Positions 8,978 to 18,330 of a stretch of 64,000 bases of DNA are shown here, in pieces (position 1 is the first letter of the stretch; every line of letters begins with the position of its first letter). The position numbers and the translations under genes were made by a program. Source of the DNA: Mycobacterium sp. GA-1285 (lineage in GTDB: Bacteria > Actinomycetota > Actinomycetes > Mycobacteriales > Mycobacteriaceae); assembly GCF_001499905.1 (NCBI RefSeq), contig NZ_LQIS01000012.1:241474-305473 (forward strand), written 5' to 3'. The notes under the pieces were generated by a model. That model had not been told where the DNA came from. It ran no database searches and worked only from the letters and a program-made list of their open reading frames with translations.

Positions 8978-9961
8978 TCAGCGATTCACATCGACGACGA
9001 TGCGACCGCGTACCTTGCCGTCCATCAATTGACCCGCGGCGTCGATCACGTCGGCGAGCGGAATCTCGTCGGCGATCGATTCGAGCACGGCCGGATCCAG
9101 ATCTTTCGAGAGGCGTTCCCAGGCGGCCATCCGCGGTTGTTTGGGCGCCATCACGCTGTCGATCCCGAGCAATGACACACCGCGCAGGATGAACGGTGCG
9201 ACGCTGGCCGGGAAGTCCATCCCCTGGGCGAGTCCGCAGGCGGCGACCGCTCCGCGGTAACGGGTTTGGGCGCACGCGTTGGCGAGGGTGTGGCTGCCGA
9301 CCGCGTCGACGACACCGGCCCAGCGTTCCTTCTGCATCGGCTTGCCTTTCTCGGCGAACTCGGCGCGGTCCAGAACCGTTGTGGCGCCGAGCTCTTCGAG
9401 ATAGTCGGACTCGGAGGTCTTGCCGGTGACGGCGGCGACCTCGAAGCCGGCCTTGGCCAGCAACGCGATCGCGACACTGCCGACACCGCCCGTCGCGCCG
9501 GTCACCAGGACCTCACCCTGATCGGGCTGGACGCCGTGGGCCAGCAGGGCGTCCACGCAGAGGCTGGCGGTATAGCCCGCCGTTCCGATCGCCATCGCCT
9601 GCTTGCTGGTGAAGCTCGACGGCAGCGGAACCAGCCAGTCGCCGTTGAGGCGGGCGCGCTGGGCGTAGCCGCCCCAATGGGTTTCCCCCACACCCCATCC
9701 GTTGAGCACGACGCGGTCGCCCTTGTTCCAGTCCGCGTGCGAGCTCTCGGTGACCACGCCCGCGAGGTCGATGCCAGGGACCATCGGGAACTTGCGTACG
9801 ACCGGCGACTTGCCGGTGATCGCGAGGCCGTCCTTGTAGTTCAGCGTCGAGTACTCGACGTCGATGCTGACGTCACCCTCGGGAAGTTGCGCCTCGTCGA
9901 GGGTGGTGACCTCGACCTTTTGACCCGCATCGTCCTTGTCGATCAATATTGCCGAAAACAC
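8978..9961 (-). CDS. AcuI/YhdH-type NADPH-dependent enoyl reductase (MDR family)
   Basis: A 327-residue medium-chain dehydrogenase/reductase without the structural zinc loop. N-terminal [13 protein letters not shown] and [11 protein letters not shown] match the YhdH/AcuI (acryloyl-CoA reductase) branch. [15 protein letters not shown] (near residue 155) is the nucleotide-binding loop, and the C-terminal VRGRIVVDV is typical. The likely role is reduction of an alpha,beta-unsaturated acyl-CoA or ketone. It starts at GTG 9961 with AAAGGA upstream, and the next gene follows 11 bp after the stop. It is part of the long minus-strand operon. Confidence 0.88.
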   Translation of the reverse strand: MFSAILIDKDDAGQKVEVTTLDEAQLPEGDVSIDVEYSTLNYKDGLAITGKSPVVRKFPMVPGIDLAGVVTESSHADWNKGDRVVLNGWGVGETHWGGYAQRARLNGDWLVPLPSSFTSKQAMAIGTAGYTASLCVDALLAHGVQPDQGEVLVTGATGGVGSVAIALLAKAGFEVAAVTGKTSESDYLEELGATTVLDRAEFAEKGKPMQKERWAGVVDAVGSHTLANACAQTRYRGAVAACGLAQGMDFPASVAPFILRGVSLLGIDSVMAPKQPRMAAWERLSKDLDPAVLESIADEIPLADVIDAAGQLMDGKVRGRIVVDVNR

Positions 9962-9985
9962 GTGGTGTGCAATCCTTTCAGGAAT

Positions 9986-11422
<1,437 letters not shown>

Positions 11423-11449
11423 GGCTTTACTCTTCTCTATCGCGTGGTC

Positions 11450-13165
11450 CTATTGCGTGCCTTCTGCATACCAGGTTCGGAACCGGTCGTACTTGGGCAT
11501 CTCCTCGGAGTTGGCCTTCGGGTCGATGCAGACGTGGACCACGGCGGTCTTGCCGCTGGCGAACGCCCGCTTGATGGCCGGGCCGATCTCGTCGTCCTTC
11601 TCCACGTACTCACCGTGGCAGCCGAAACCCTCGGCGACCTTGTCGAGCCTGACGTCCTTGCTCCAGTGCACACCGGGTTGCGGCGACGGCTGGGTGAACG
11701 TGCGCTTGTAGACGCCGACCTCCAGGCCCCATTGGTGGTCGACGCCGACGACGCAGACCAGCGGCACGTTCTCCCGGGCCGCGGTCTCGAGTTCGGCGAT
11801 GTGGAAGAGGAAGGCCGAGTCGCTGGTGAGCAGCATGACCGGCCGGTTGCGCCCTTCGGCGACCGACGCGCCGATGGCATAGGGCAGACCGGTGCCGAGA
11901 TGACCGAAGTTCTGATTCCAGATCACGTCGCGGGGCTTGGTCTGCGAGTACGTCCACTGAAAGATCACCGTGGCGCCGCCGTCTCGGACCAGGATGCCGT
12001 CCTCGGTGCACTCGTCGAACGCCTTCGTGGCCTCGACGACGTAGCGGGCCGGGTGTATCGGGGAGCGTCCGCTGGGGGCTTCCTCGGCCACCCGGGCGAG
12101 CTCGGCGGCGTCGGCCTTGATCAAGGCGTCGAGGTCGGCCGACGGGGTGCGCGGGTTGTCGCGCAGCGCCTCGACCAACTGCGGCACCACGCCGCGGAGA
12201 TCGCCGACCAGCGGCACGTCGATCGGCCGGTTCACCCCGATCGCGGTCGGATCCTGTTCCACCAGAATCCATTTGCGGTTGGCGTCGTTGCCTGCCCAGT
12301 GCTGGGTGCGGCCGTAGTGCATGGGTTCGCCGAGCTCTGTGCCCAGCGCCACGCACAGATCGGACTTCTCGACGGCCTCGTTGGCCGCCGGAGAGAACAG
12401 GTACGGAAAGGTGCGGTCCTGCAGGCCGGGGATGAACGAGGTGCCACCCGACGTCTGGACCACCGGGCAGGCCATCAGCTCGGCCAACTCCCTGACCTGT
12501 TCCTGGGTCCGCGAGGTGTAAACTCCGTGACCTACCAGCAGGATCGGGCTCTTCGCCGCGCGGATGAGCTTGACCGCCTCGGCGACCTCGCGTTCACCCG
12601 CGCTCTGATTGACGAGCCGGTACCGGTGCGGCGGCAGCGGATCCGGCACGTCGAGTTCTTCGAGGATGACGTGAGACGGGTACTCGACGTAGCTGGGTCC
12701 GGGGGTACCGGACATGGATCGACGGATGGCTTCACGGATGATCTCGTCGGTCTGGTCGGCGTACTCGATCGAGCTGCTGAACTTGACGGAGGCCTCGAAA
12801 AGTGGTTCCTGCTGGACGAATTGGATGCGGCCGCGACGTACCCGGCGCTCGGTGACGCGGGCCCGCTGACCGCCCAGGAAGATCACCGGTGAATTCTCGA
12901 CGAGTGCGCACTGGATCGCTCCGGCGATGTTGGCCATGCCCGGACCCAGCGTTCCGATGCACAGCCCCGGCTTGCCCGTCATCCGCGATGCCGCCTCGGC
13001 CATGAACCCCGCGCTCAGCTCGTGGTGCGGCGCGACCACCGACCATCCGCGAGCGTCGGCCTCGGTGAACATGTGCACGAAGTTGGGGTCGGGGATGCCG
13101 AACAATGTGTTGACGCCCTCGGCCTCGAAGAGGTCGAGTATGCGCTTGTAAACGGGTACGCCCAC
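11450..13165 (-). CDS. Thiamine-diphosphate-dependent decarboxylase/lyase-like enzyme
   Basis: A 571-residue enzyme of the acetolactate synthase/decarboxylase superfamily with N-terminal, central and C-terminal TPP domains. The cofactor-activating glutamate is in PHHELSAGFMAEA (near residue 48), and GTLGPGMANIAGA follows. The metal-binding GDG motif reads SDS (LLTSDSAFLF, near residue 445), and the usual asparagine pair appears as VDHQWG, so the TPP site diverges from acetolactate synthases. It starts at GTG 13165 with AAGGAG six bases upstream. No regulatory ALS small subunit is adjacent, which argues against branched-chain amino acid synthesis and favours a catabolic C-C lyase or decarboxylase paired with the aldehyde dehydrogenase. 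Confidence 0.85.
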   Translation of the reverse strand: MGVPVYKRILDLFEAEGVNTLFGIPDPNFVHMFTEADARGWSVVAPHHELSAGFMAEAASRMTGKPGLCIGTLGPGMANIAGAIQCALVENSPVIFLGGQRARVTERRVRRGRIQFVQQEPLFEASVKFSSSIEYADQTDEIIREAIRRSMSGTPGPSYVEYPSHVILEELDVPDPLPPHRYRLVNQSAGEREVAEAVKLIRAAKSPILLVGHGVYTSRTQEQVRELAELMACPVVQTSGGTSFIPGLQDRTFPYLFSPAANEAVEKSDLCVALGTELGEPMHYGRTQHWAGNDANRKWILVEQDPTAIGVNRPIDVPLVGDLRGVVPQLVEALRDNPRTPSADLDALIKADAAELARVAEEAPSGRSPIHPARYVVEATKAFDECTEDGILVRDGGATVIFQWTYSQTKPRDVIWNQNFGHLGTGLPYAIGASVAEGRNRPVMLLTSDSAFLFHIAELETAARENVPLVCVVGVDHQWGLEVGVYKRTFTQPSPQPGVHWSKDVRLDKVAEGFGCHGEYVEKDDEIGPAIKRAFASGKTAVVHVCIDPKANSEEMPKYDRFRTWYAEGTQ

Positions 13166-13184
13166 GGGAAACTCCTTGATTTCT

Positions 13185-14132
13185 CTACAGATAGCGTTGT
13201 GCTAGTCGTTTTCGGTGTGCTGCCGGCGAGCCGAACAGCGATCGGTTGAGGGTGGCGCGCTTCAGGTAGACGTGGATGCCGCTCTCCCACGTGTATCCGA
13301 TGCCGCCGTGCAACTGCATGGCCTTGCCGGCGATGTCGACGGCGGCCGAGCAGGCGTAGGACTTGGCCATGGGGACCGCGACGGCGGCGTCCGGCGAGTC
13401 CTCGGCGACGGCCCGCACCGCGGCGCCGACGAGTTGGCGCGACACGGAGATGCCGACGAGCATGTCGGCGCAGGCGTGTTTGACGGCCTGGAACGAGCCG
13501 ATGGCCCTGCCGAATTGCTGCCGCACCTTCACGTATCCGACGGTGGCGGCGAGCATCGCCTCGCTCAGGCCGAGGCTGTCACATGCGATGGCGGTGGCGG
13601 CCCGGTCGTGGAGCCGTCGTACGGCGGTGTCGTCGGCGAACGGTAACAGTTCGGCGCCTGCCGCGTCCGGCGACACGGCAGCCAGTCTGCGCGTCTCGTC
13701 GACGACGGGCCTCGGCGTGGCCGGCTGGTGCGTCACCGCCACACCCTGCTGCGTGACGATCAGGACGCGGTCTGCGCCCTCGGCGTCGGGCACGAAGTCG
13801 TACGGTTCCAGCGCGACGGCCACCCGGGTGGCGCCGCTGGCCAGTTCGGTGAGCATCCTGTCGCGGGTATCGCTGGGCCGCACGGCGTTCAACGCTCCGA
13901 CCGCGAGCACCGCGCTGCCGAGGAAACTGGTGGTGCTGGCGGCGCGGCCCATCTCCTCGCAGATCACCGCGACTTCGGCGAAGGACGCACCCGCCCCGCC
14001 GAACTGCTCGGGCACCTCCAGCCCGACCCAGCCGGCATCGATCAGTGTCGACCATTCGACGGTGCGGTCCTTTGCGAGCAGATCGCCTGCCACCGAGCGC
14101 AGTTCGTCGTGGAATTCGGTGAAGTCGGTCAT
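13185..14132 (-). CDS. Acyl-CoA dehydrogenase, short subunit (pair 1)
   Basis: A 315-residue acyl-CoA dehydrogenase-fold protein, shorter than the classical 380-400 residues. It has EVPEQFGGAGASFAEVAVICEEMG near the N-terminus, VRQQFGRAIGSFQAVKHACADM in the middle and MQLHGGIGYTWESGIHVYLKRA at the end. Its ATG at 14132 overlaps the stop of the longer subunit by one base (TGATG), so the two are translationally coupled. Adjacent short and long FadE-type genes in actinobacteria usually encode alpha2beta2 dehydrogenases that act on bulky CoA thioesters, as in steroid degradation. That assembly is inferred here from gene order and length. Confidence 0.85.
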   Translation of the reverse strand: MTDFTEFHDELRSVAGDLLAKDRTVEWSTLIDAGWVGLEVPEQFGGAGASFAEVAVICEEMGRAASTTSFLGSAVLAVGALNAVRPSDTRDRMLTELASGATRVAVALEPYDFVPDAEGADRVLIVTQQGVAVTHQPATPRPVVDETRRLAAVSPDAAGAELLPFADDTAVRRLHDRAATAIACDSLGLSEAMLAATVGYVKVRQQFGRAIGSFQAVKHACADMLVGISVSRQLVGAAVRAVAEDSPDAAVAVPMAKSYACSAAVDIAGKAMQLHGGIGYTWESGIHVYLKRATLNRSLFGSPAAHRKRLAQRYL

Positions 14133-15337
14133 CAGACGGCACTCGGTTCCCGCGGTAGCCCCAGGCCGCGCTCGCCGACGATCGTGCGCTGGATCTCGCT
14201 CGCACCGCCGGGGATCGTCCACTCCCAGGAGCCGATGAAGTCGAGCACCCAGGCACCCGACTCCCAGCCGCTCGACATCGGCTTGGCCAGTTCGGTGTGG
14301 GCGGCCAACCCGCCGAAATCGGCACCGAAGTCGGTCATGCGCTGCAGCAGTTCGCTGTAGAACAGCTTGACGATCGAGGCGTCAGCCGGGCTGGCCGTCC
14401 CGCTCTTGTTGTCGTCCACCAGCTTTCGGCACAGCGCCCGCAGCCCGGTGATCTCGGTTTCGAACTGCGCCAGTCGATCGGCCACCACGGGGTCATCGAC
14501 CGGAGCGCTTTTCACGAGCCAGCGAAAGCCTGCGTTGCCGAGCCGCTCGGCGAGTTCGAGCATCGTCATGCCGCGCTCGGCACCCAAAGTGGCCTGCGCG
14601 ACCCGCCAGCCGTCGTTCTCCGCCCCGATGAGATTGGCGGCGGGGATCTTCACGTCGTTGAGGAAGATCTCGCAGAAGTGCGAGTCGCCGATCGCGTTGC
14701 GGATGGGGCGGACCTCGACGCCGGGTGCGGTCATGTCGAGCAGGAAGTACGAAATCCCCTTCCGCTTCGGCGCATCCGGGTCGGTGCGGGCCAGCAGCAG
14801 GCACCAGTCCGCGTGCTTCCCCCCGCTCGCCCACAGCTTCTGTCCGTTGACGACGTAGGAGTCACCCTCTTTGCGCGCGGTGGTGCGCAGGCTCGCAAGG
14901 TCGGAGCCGGCCTCGGGTTCGGAGAAGCCCTGCACCCAGATCTCGCCGTCGAGAATCGCGGGCAGGTGCCGTCGCCTCTGCTCTTCGGTGCCGGCGACCA
15001 ACAGCGTCGACGCGGCGTGGTGGATGCCGACGAACGCGAGCACCAGCCGCGGTGCGTCGTGTGCGGCCAGTTCCTGGTACAGCACCACCTGTTCGGCCAC
15101 CGACATGCCGCCACCCCATTTGGCGGGCCAGTGCGGAACCGCGAAGCCGGCGCTGCGCAGTTCGGCGAACCACTGCTTCTGGAACGCCACGAACTGCTCA
15201 TCGCTTGCGCCGGTCTGGGTTTCGCGCCAGTCCGGCGGGATGTGCTCGACGCACCACTGCCGCACGTGCTGCCGAAACTGAGCCAGTGCACGAGTTTCGC
15301 CCGTTTTCTCGTGCATATCCTCAGATTCGGCGCTCAT
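14132..15337 (-). CDS. Acyl-CoA dehydrogenase, long subunit (pair 1)
   Basis: A 401-residue acyl-CoA dehydrogenase. Motifs are VPHWPAKWGGGMS, the FAD-region QGFSEPEAGSDLASLRTTA (near residue 135), NGQKLWASGGKHADW and the C-terminal TIPGGASEIQRTIVGERGLGLP. It is predicted to dehydrogenate an acyl-CoA at C2-C3 together with the coupled short subunit. The ATG at 15337 overlaps the stop of the Gfo/Idh/MocA gene as ATGA; an alternative ATG lies seven codons later. A small CGAAACT inverted repeat (15273-15299) falls in the first 25 codons. Confidence 0.9.
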   Translation of the reverse strand: MSAESEDMHEKTGETRALAQFRQHVRQWCVEHIPPDWRETQTGASDEQFVAFQKQWFAELRSAGFAVPHWPAKWGGGMSVAEQVVLYQELAAHDAPRLVLAFVGIHHAASTLLVAGTEEQRRRHLPAILDGEIWVQGFSEPEAGSDLASLRTTARKEGDSYVVNGQKLWASGGKHADWCLLLARTDPDAPKRKGISYFLLDMTAPGVEVRPIRNAIGDSHFCEIFLNDVKIPAANLIGAENDGWRVAQATLGAERGMTMLELAERLGNAGFRWLVKSAPVDDPVVADRLAQFETEITGLRALCRKLVDDNKSGTASPADASIVKLFYSELLQRMTDFGADFGGLAAHTELAKPMSSGWESGAWVLDFIGSWEWTIPGGASEIQRTIVGERGLGLPREPSAV

Positions 15338-16260
15338 AGCCGCACCGCCTTGGCCCGCAGGTGGTCCATCACGCGCGCGACGGCCAGGCCGTCGTCGAAG
15401 GACGGGGCGATCTGCGTCCCGGTGCGCAACGCGTCGGCGACGCGGCCGAAGAACACCGACAGCGCAGGCGGGGGTGAGCGCCGCGGCGGCGGTGCGAACT
15501 CGGCGGTCTCGGGATCGGTGCCGGGCCTTCGCACGACGAGCGTCGTGTCGGCCGCCAGTTCGGCGGTGCCGTCGGTGCCGATCAGCGTGACCGACGGCGC
15601 CGACGGTACGGCGTACGCGAAACCGGTGTCGTGAGTGGCGGTGGCGCCGTTGGCCATGGCGAACCACGCGGAGTACGCGTCCTCGGCGGTCGCTTGTTCG
15701 GGTGAGCCGTCGATGCGGGTGACGCCACCGCAGTCGGTGATCTCGCTGCCGAACAGCCACCGGGTGAAGTCGATCAGATGAGAACCGTAGGCACCGATCC
15801 AACCGCCACCGAGGTCGCGGTCGTTGATCCAGCCGTGCTTGCGGCCGCGCAGCCCGCTCGAGAAGTATGTCCAGTGCAGGTGCCTCGGGGTGCCGATCGC
15901 CCCGCTGTCGGCCAACTCCTTGAGCCGTGCCCATGATTCGTTGAACCGGAACTCGAAGTTCAGGAAGTGCAGCACTCCGGCATCGCGGGCCTTGTCGAGC
16001 ATCTGGGCCGCCTCGTCGGCGTTGCGGCCGAACGGCTTGTCGCACAACACCGCATGGCCGTGGTCGATGGCGGCGGTGACGTGCTCGAGATGCAGGAAGG
16101 GCGGGGAGTGCACGGAGACGAGGTCCACGTCCGACGCCAACGCGGCCTTCACCGCGGCGTCGTCGCGAGGGCTGACGACCTCGACGTCGAAGCCGACTTC
16201 GGCGTACGCGGGAGCCGCCGCGTGCTTGCCGAAACCGGTGCCGATCACCGCGACCCTCAT
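15334..16260 (-). CDS. Gfo/Idh/MocA-family NAD(P)-dependent oxidoreductase
   Basis: A 308-residue protein with an N-terminal Rossmann motif (VAVIGTGFGKHAA, residues 3-15), the SVHSPPFLHLEHV segment, and CDKPFGRNADEA in place of the usual EKP motif (near residue 73). GGGWIGAYGSHLIDFTRWLFG carries the substrate-domain histidine. Family members oxidise or reduce sugars, inositols and, in the dimeric dihydrodiol dehydrogenase branch, trans-dihydrodiols. It starts at ATG 16260 and overlaps both neighbours by 4 bp between two acyl-CoA dehydrogenase pairs, so a catabolic step on a hydroxylated ring intermediate is more likely than sugar metabolism. That is inference. Confidence 0.88.
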   Translation of the reverse strand: MRVAVIGTGFGKHAAAPAYAEVGFDVEVVSPRDDAAVKAALASDVDLVSVHSPPFLHLEHVTAAIDHGHAVLCDKPFGRNADEAAQMLDKARDAGVLHFLNFEFRFNESWARLKELADSGAIGTPRHLHWTYFSSGLRGRKHGWINDRDLGGGWIGAYGSHLIDFTRWLFGSEITDCGGVTRIDGSPEQATAEDAYSAWFAMANGATATHDTGFAYAVPSAPSVTLIGTDGTAELAADTTLVVRRPGTDPETAEFAPPPRRSPPPALSVFFGRVADALRTGTQIAPSFDDGLAVARVMDHLRAKAVRL

Positions 16261-17183
16261 GCGTACAGTCCTGTCAATCCGGCGCGACCCGCGTTGCGGG
16301 TCAAGGCATCCCGTGTCGCCGACAGGCCGAGCGGAAGCCGCCGCAACGGCTGGCTGTAGCGCGACAGCCACGACAGGGTGGTCTCGTCGCAGAAGCCGAC
16401 CGCGCCGTGCAACTGGTGGCATACGCGGAACACGACTTCGGCGGCTTCGAGCGCCGACATCCGCAGTGCGAGTGCGTCGGTGAGCGCCTCGGGACGCGCG
16501 GTGGCGATGCTCCACAGCGCGTACTTGGCGAGGATGTCGAGTCCAGCGCGCTCGACCTCGGCGTCGGTCAGCTGGAACTGGACTCCCTGGAACGACGACA
16601 GTGTCTGTCCGAACTGCTTGCGCAGGCTGACGTGAGCGATCGTCAGCTCGATCGCCCGGTCGAGCATGCCGAGCAACGTCCAGCAGGGCAGCACCAGACC
16701 GAGCGCGACGTCGGCGGCGCCCTCCTCGTCGACGACGGTCGCCTGCAGTTCGGAGACGAAACCCGCTCCGCCCGGCCCGACTCCCGTCACGCTACTGCGG
16801 GTGCCGTCCAGGGTGACTGTCGTCCAACGGCTCTGGAGCCCGGCCACCGCTGCCTCCGGTCGTACTCCCGCCACCACGATCAGGCCGTCGGTGTCGAGGT
16901 CGGTCGGCGCGGCCAGTCGCTCAGCGACCGGATACGGCAGCGCCCAGTATCCTGCGCTGCGGCACAGCGCGGCCGCTGCTTCGAGGCCGTCGGCGTCGCT
17001 GCGCGCATCGAGTTCCCAGGCGCCGATCCCCGCCAGGGTCGAGCCGACCAACGACTCACGCGCTTCGGGTTTGGCCTCGGCCTGCTGGACGAGCTCATCG
17101 CCGCCGGCGGCCTCGAACGCCCGCAGCGCCTCGCGCCCATACTCTTTGGCGTCGTCGGACAGATCGAGGATCATCTCGCTCAT
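16257..17183 (-). CDS. Acyl-CoA dehydrogenase, short subunit (pair 2)
   Basis: A 308-residue acyl-CoA dehydrogenase-fold protein. Recognisable parts are LRKQFGQTLSSFQGVQFQLTD (near residue 193) and CHQLHGAVGFCDETTLSWLSRY near the C-terminus; the N-terminal half is weakly conserved. It overlaps the longer partner at 17180 by 4 bp (ATG 17183) and repeats the short-long arrangement of pair 1, so a second heteromeric dehydrogenase is likely. It may lack its own catalytic base and act as the non-catalytic half, as in known alpha2beta2 actinobacterial enzymes. Confidence 0.82.
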   Translation of the reverse strand: MSEMILDLSDDAKEYGREALRAFEAAGGDELVQQAEAKPEARESLVGSTLAGIGAWELDARSDADGLEAAAALCRSAGYWALPYPVAERLAAPTDLDTDGLIVVAGVRPEAAVAGLQSRWTTVTLDGTRSSVTGVGPGGAGFVSELQATVVDEEGAADVALGLVLPCWTLLGMLDRAIELTIAHVSLRKQFGQTLSSFQGVQFQLTDAEVERAGLDILAKYALWSIATARPEALTDALALRMSALEAAEVVFRVCHQLHGAVGFCDETTLSWLSRYSQPLRRLPLGLSATRDALTRNAGRAGLTGLYA

Positions 17184-18328
17184 TTCGCCGCCAGCAGTGC
17201 GCGCGACAGCAGGATCCGCTGCATCTCGATACTGCCCGACGACACGGTCGAGGCTTGCGAGTACTTCCAGTGGTCCTCGACCTCGCCGAGGAACCAGGAG
17301 GCCCTGGGGTCGTCGTGCGCCACTTCGGCCGCGATGTCTATCAAGACTTCCGCGCTGTCCTGGTCAAGTTTGGTGACCGCGATCCGGTAGGCCGCCGCGT
17401 CGCCGGGTTGGATGCGCCCGCTGCTCTGCAGCGACACCACACGGTAGGCCATCAACCGGGCTCGCCGGCAGTGCGTCAGCATCCGCACCCACCGCCCCCG
17501 CAATTCCGCGGGCAGGTCGTCCCACCGATCGCCGAGCACTGTGGGCGCCGCGGCCAGCAGTCGTTCGCAGCGCGCGTAGCGGGCGATGCCGACCCGCTCG
17601 AAGGCCATCACGTCCTGCACGACCGACCAGCCCGCATCGACCGTCCCGAGCACGTCGGCCTCGGTGACCCGCAGGTCGTCGAAGAACACCTCGTTGAGGT
17701 GGTGCGGGCCCATCATGCACCGGATCGGCCTGACCTGGATCGCCGGATCGTCCATCGGGACAAGGAAAATCGTGAGGCCCTGTTGCTTTTTCTCACCGCG
17801 CGAGGTCCGGGCCAGCAGGAAGCACCACTGCGCCATCGTCGCGTAGGAGGTCCAGATCTTCTGCCCGCTGACCAGCCAGCCGTCGCCGTCGCGACGCGCA
17901 CTGGTGCGCAGCGACGCGAGGTCGGAGCCGGCCTCGGGTTCGGAGAACCCCTGACACCAGATCACCTCGCCGCGCGCGATCGGCGGCAGGTGTTTGCGCT
18001 GCTGCTCCTCGGTGCCGTGCCGCATGATGATCGGGCCGACCCAGTTGACACCCATGTACTGGGCGCCGCGCGGTTCGTGGTGCGCCCACATCTCCTCGCG
18101 GACGACGGTCTGCTCCCACACCGAGGCGCCCCCACCGCCGAACTCCTTCGGCCACGACAGGCACAGCAGTTCGCGTTCGGCGAGCATGCGGCAGAACCGT
18201 TGTGCGATCTCGAGATCGGCGGGGTCGTCGGTGAACGCACCCAGATAGCTCTCGGGCACATGCTCCTTGACCAAGGCGCGCAGTTCGCCACGCAACTCAG
18301 CAGCCTCGGCGCCCATAGCGAACTCCAC
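17180..18328 (-). CDS. Acyl-CoA dehydrogenase, long subunit (pair 2)
   Basis: A 382-residue acyl-CoA dehydrogenase with LSWPKEFGGGGASVWEQTVV, the FAD-region QGFSEPEAGSDLASLRTSA (near residue 132), SGQKIWTSYATMAQW and the C-terminal TVSSGSIEMQRILLSRALL, which differs from the GG(A/T)SEIQR of pair 1. It is predicted to form a heteromer with the short subunit encoded directly downstream. It starts at ATG 18328, just after the stop of the CoA-transferase gene (18331), and is presumably cotranscribed with it. Confidence 0.9.
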   Translation of the reverse strand: MEFAMGAEAAELRGELRALVKEHVPESYLGAFTDDPADLEIAQRFCRMLAERELLCLSWPKEFGGGGASVWEQTVVREEMWAHHEPRGAQYMGVNWVGPIIMRHGTEEQQRKHLPPIARGEVIWCQGFSEPEAGSDLASLRTSARRDGDGWLVSGQKIWTSYATMAQWCFLLARTSRGEKKQQGLTIFLVPMDDPAIQVRPIRCMMGPHHLNEVFFDDLRVTEADVLGTVDAGWSVVQDVMAFERVGIARYARCERLLAAAPTVLGDRWDDLPAELRGRWVRMLTHCRRARLMAYRVVSLQSSGRIQPGDAAAYRIAVTKLDQDSAEVLIDIAAEVAHDDPRASWFLGEVEDHWKYSQASTVSSGSIEMQRILLSRALLAAK

Positions 18329-18330
18329 GT

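Noticed and set aside
13166..13184. TPP riboswitch before the TPP enzyme or its neighbour
   Set aside because: The gaps are under 30 bp and contain no room for the conserved thi-box structure.
15273..15299. CGAAACT/AGTTTCG inverted repeat as a fourth palindrome copy
   Set aside because: Arms are only 7 bp, the spacer is 13 nt and it lies in conserved coding sequence; length does not fit the 61-63 bp family.
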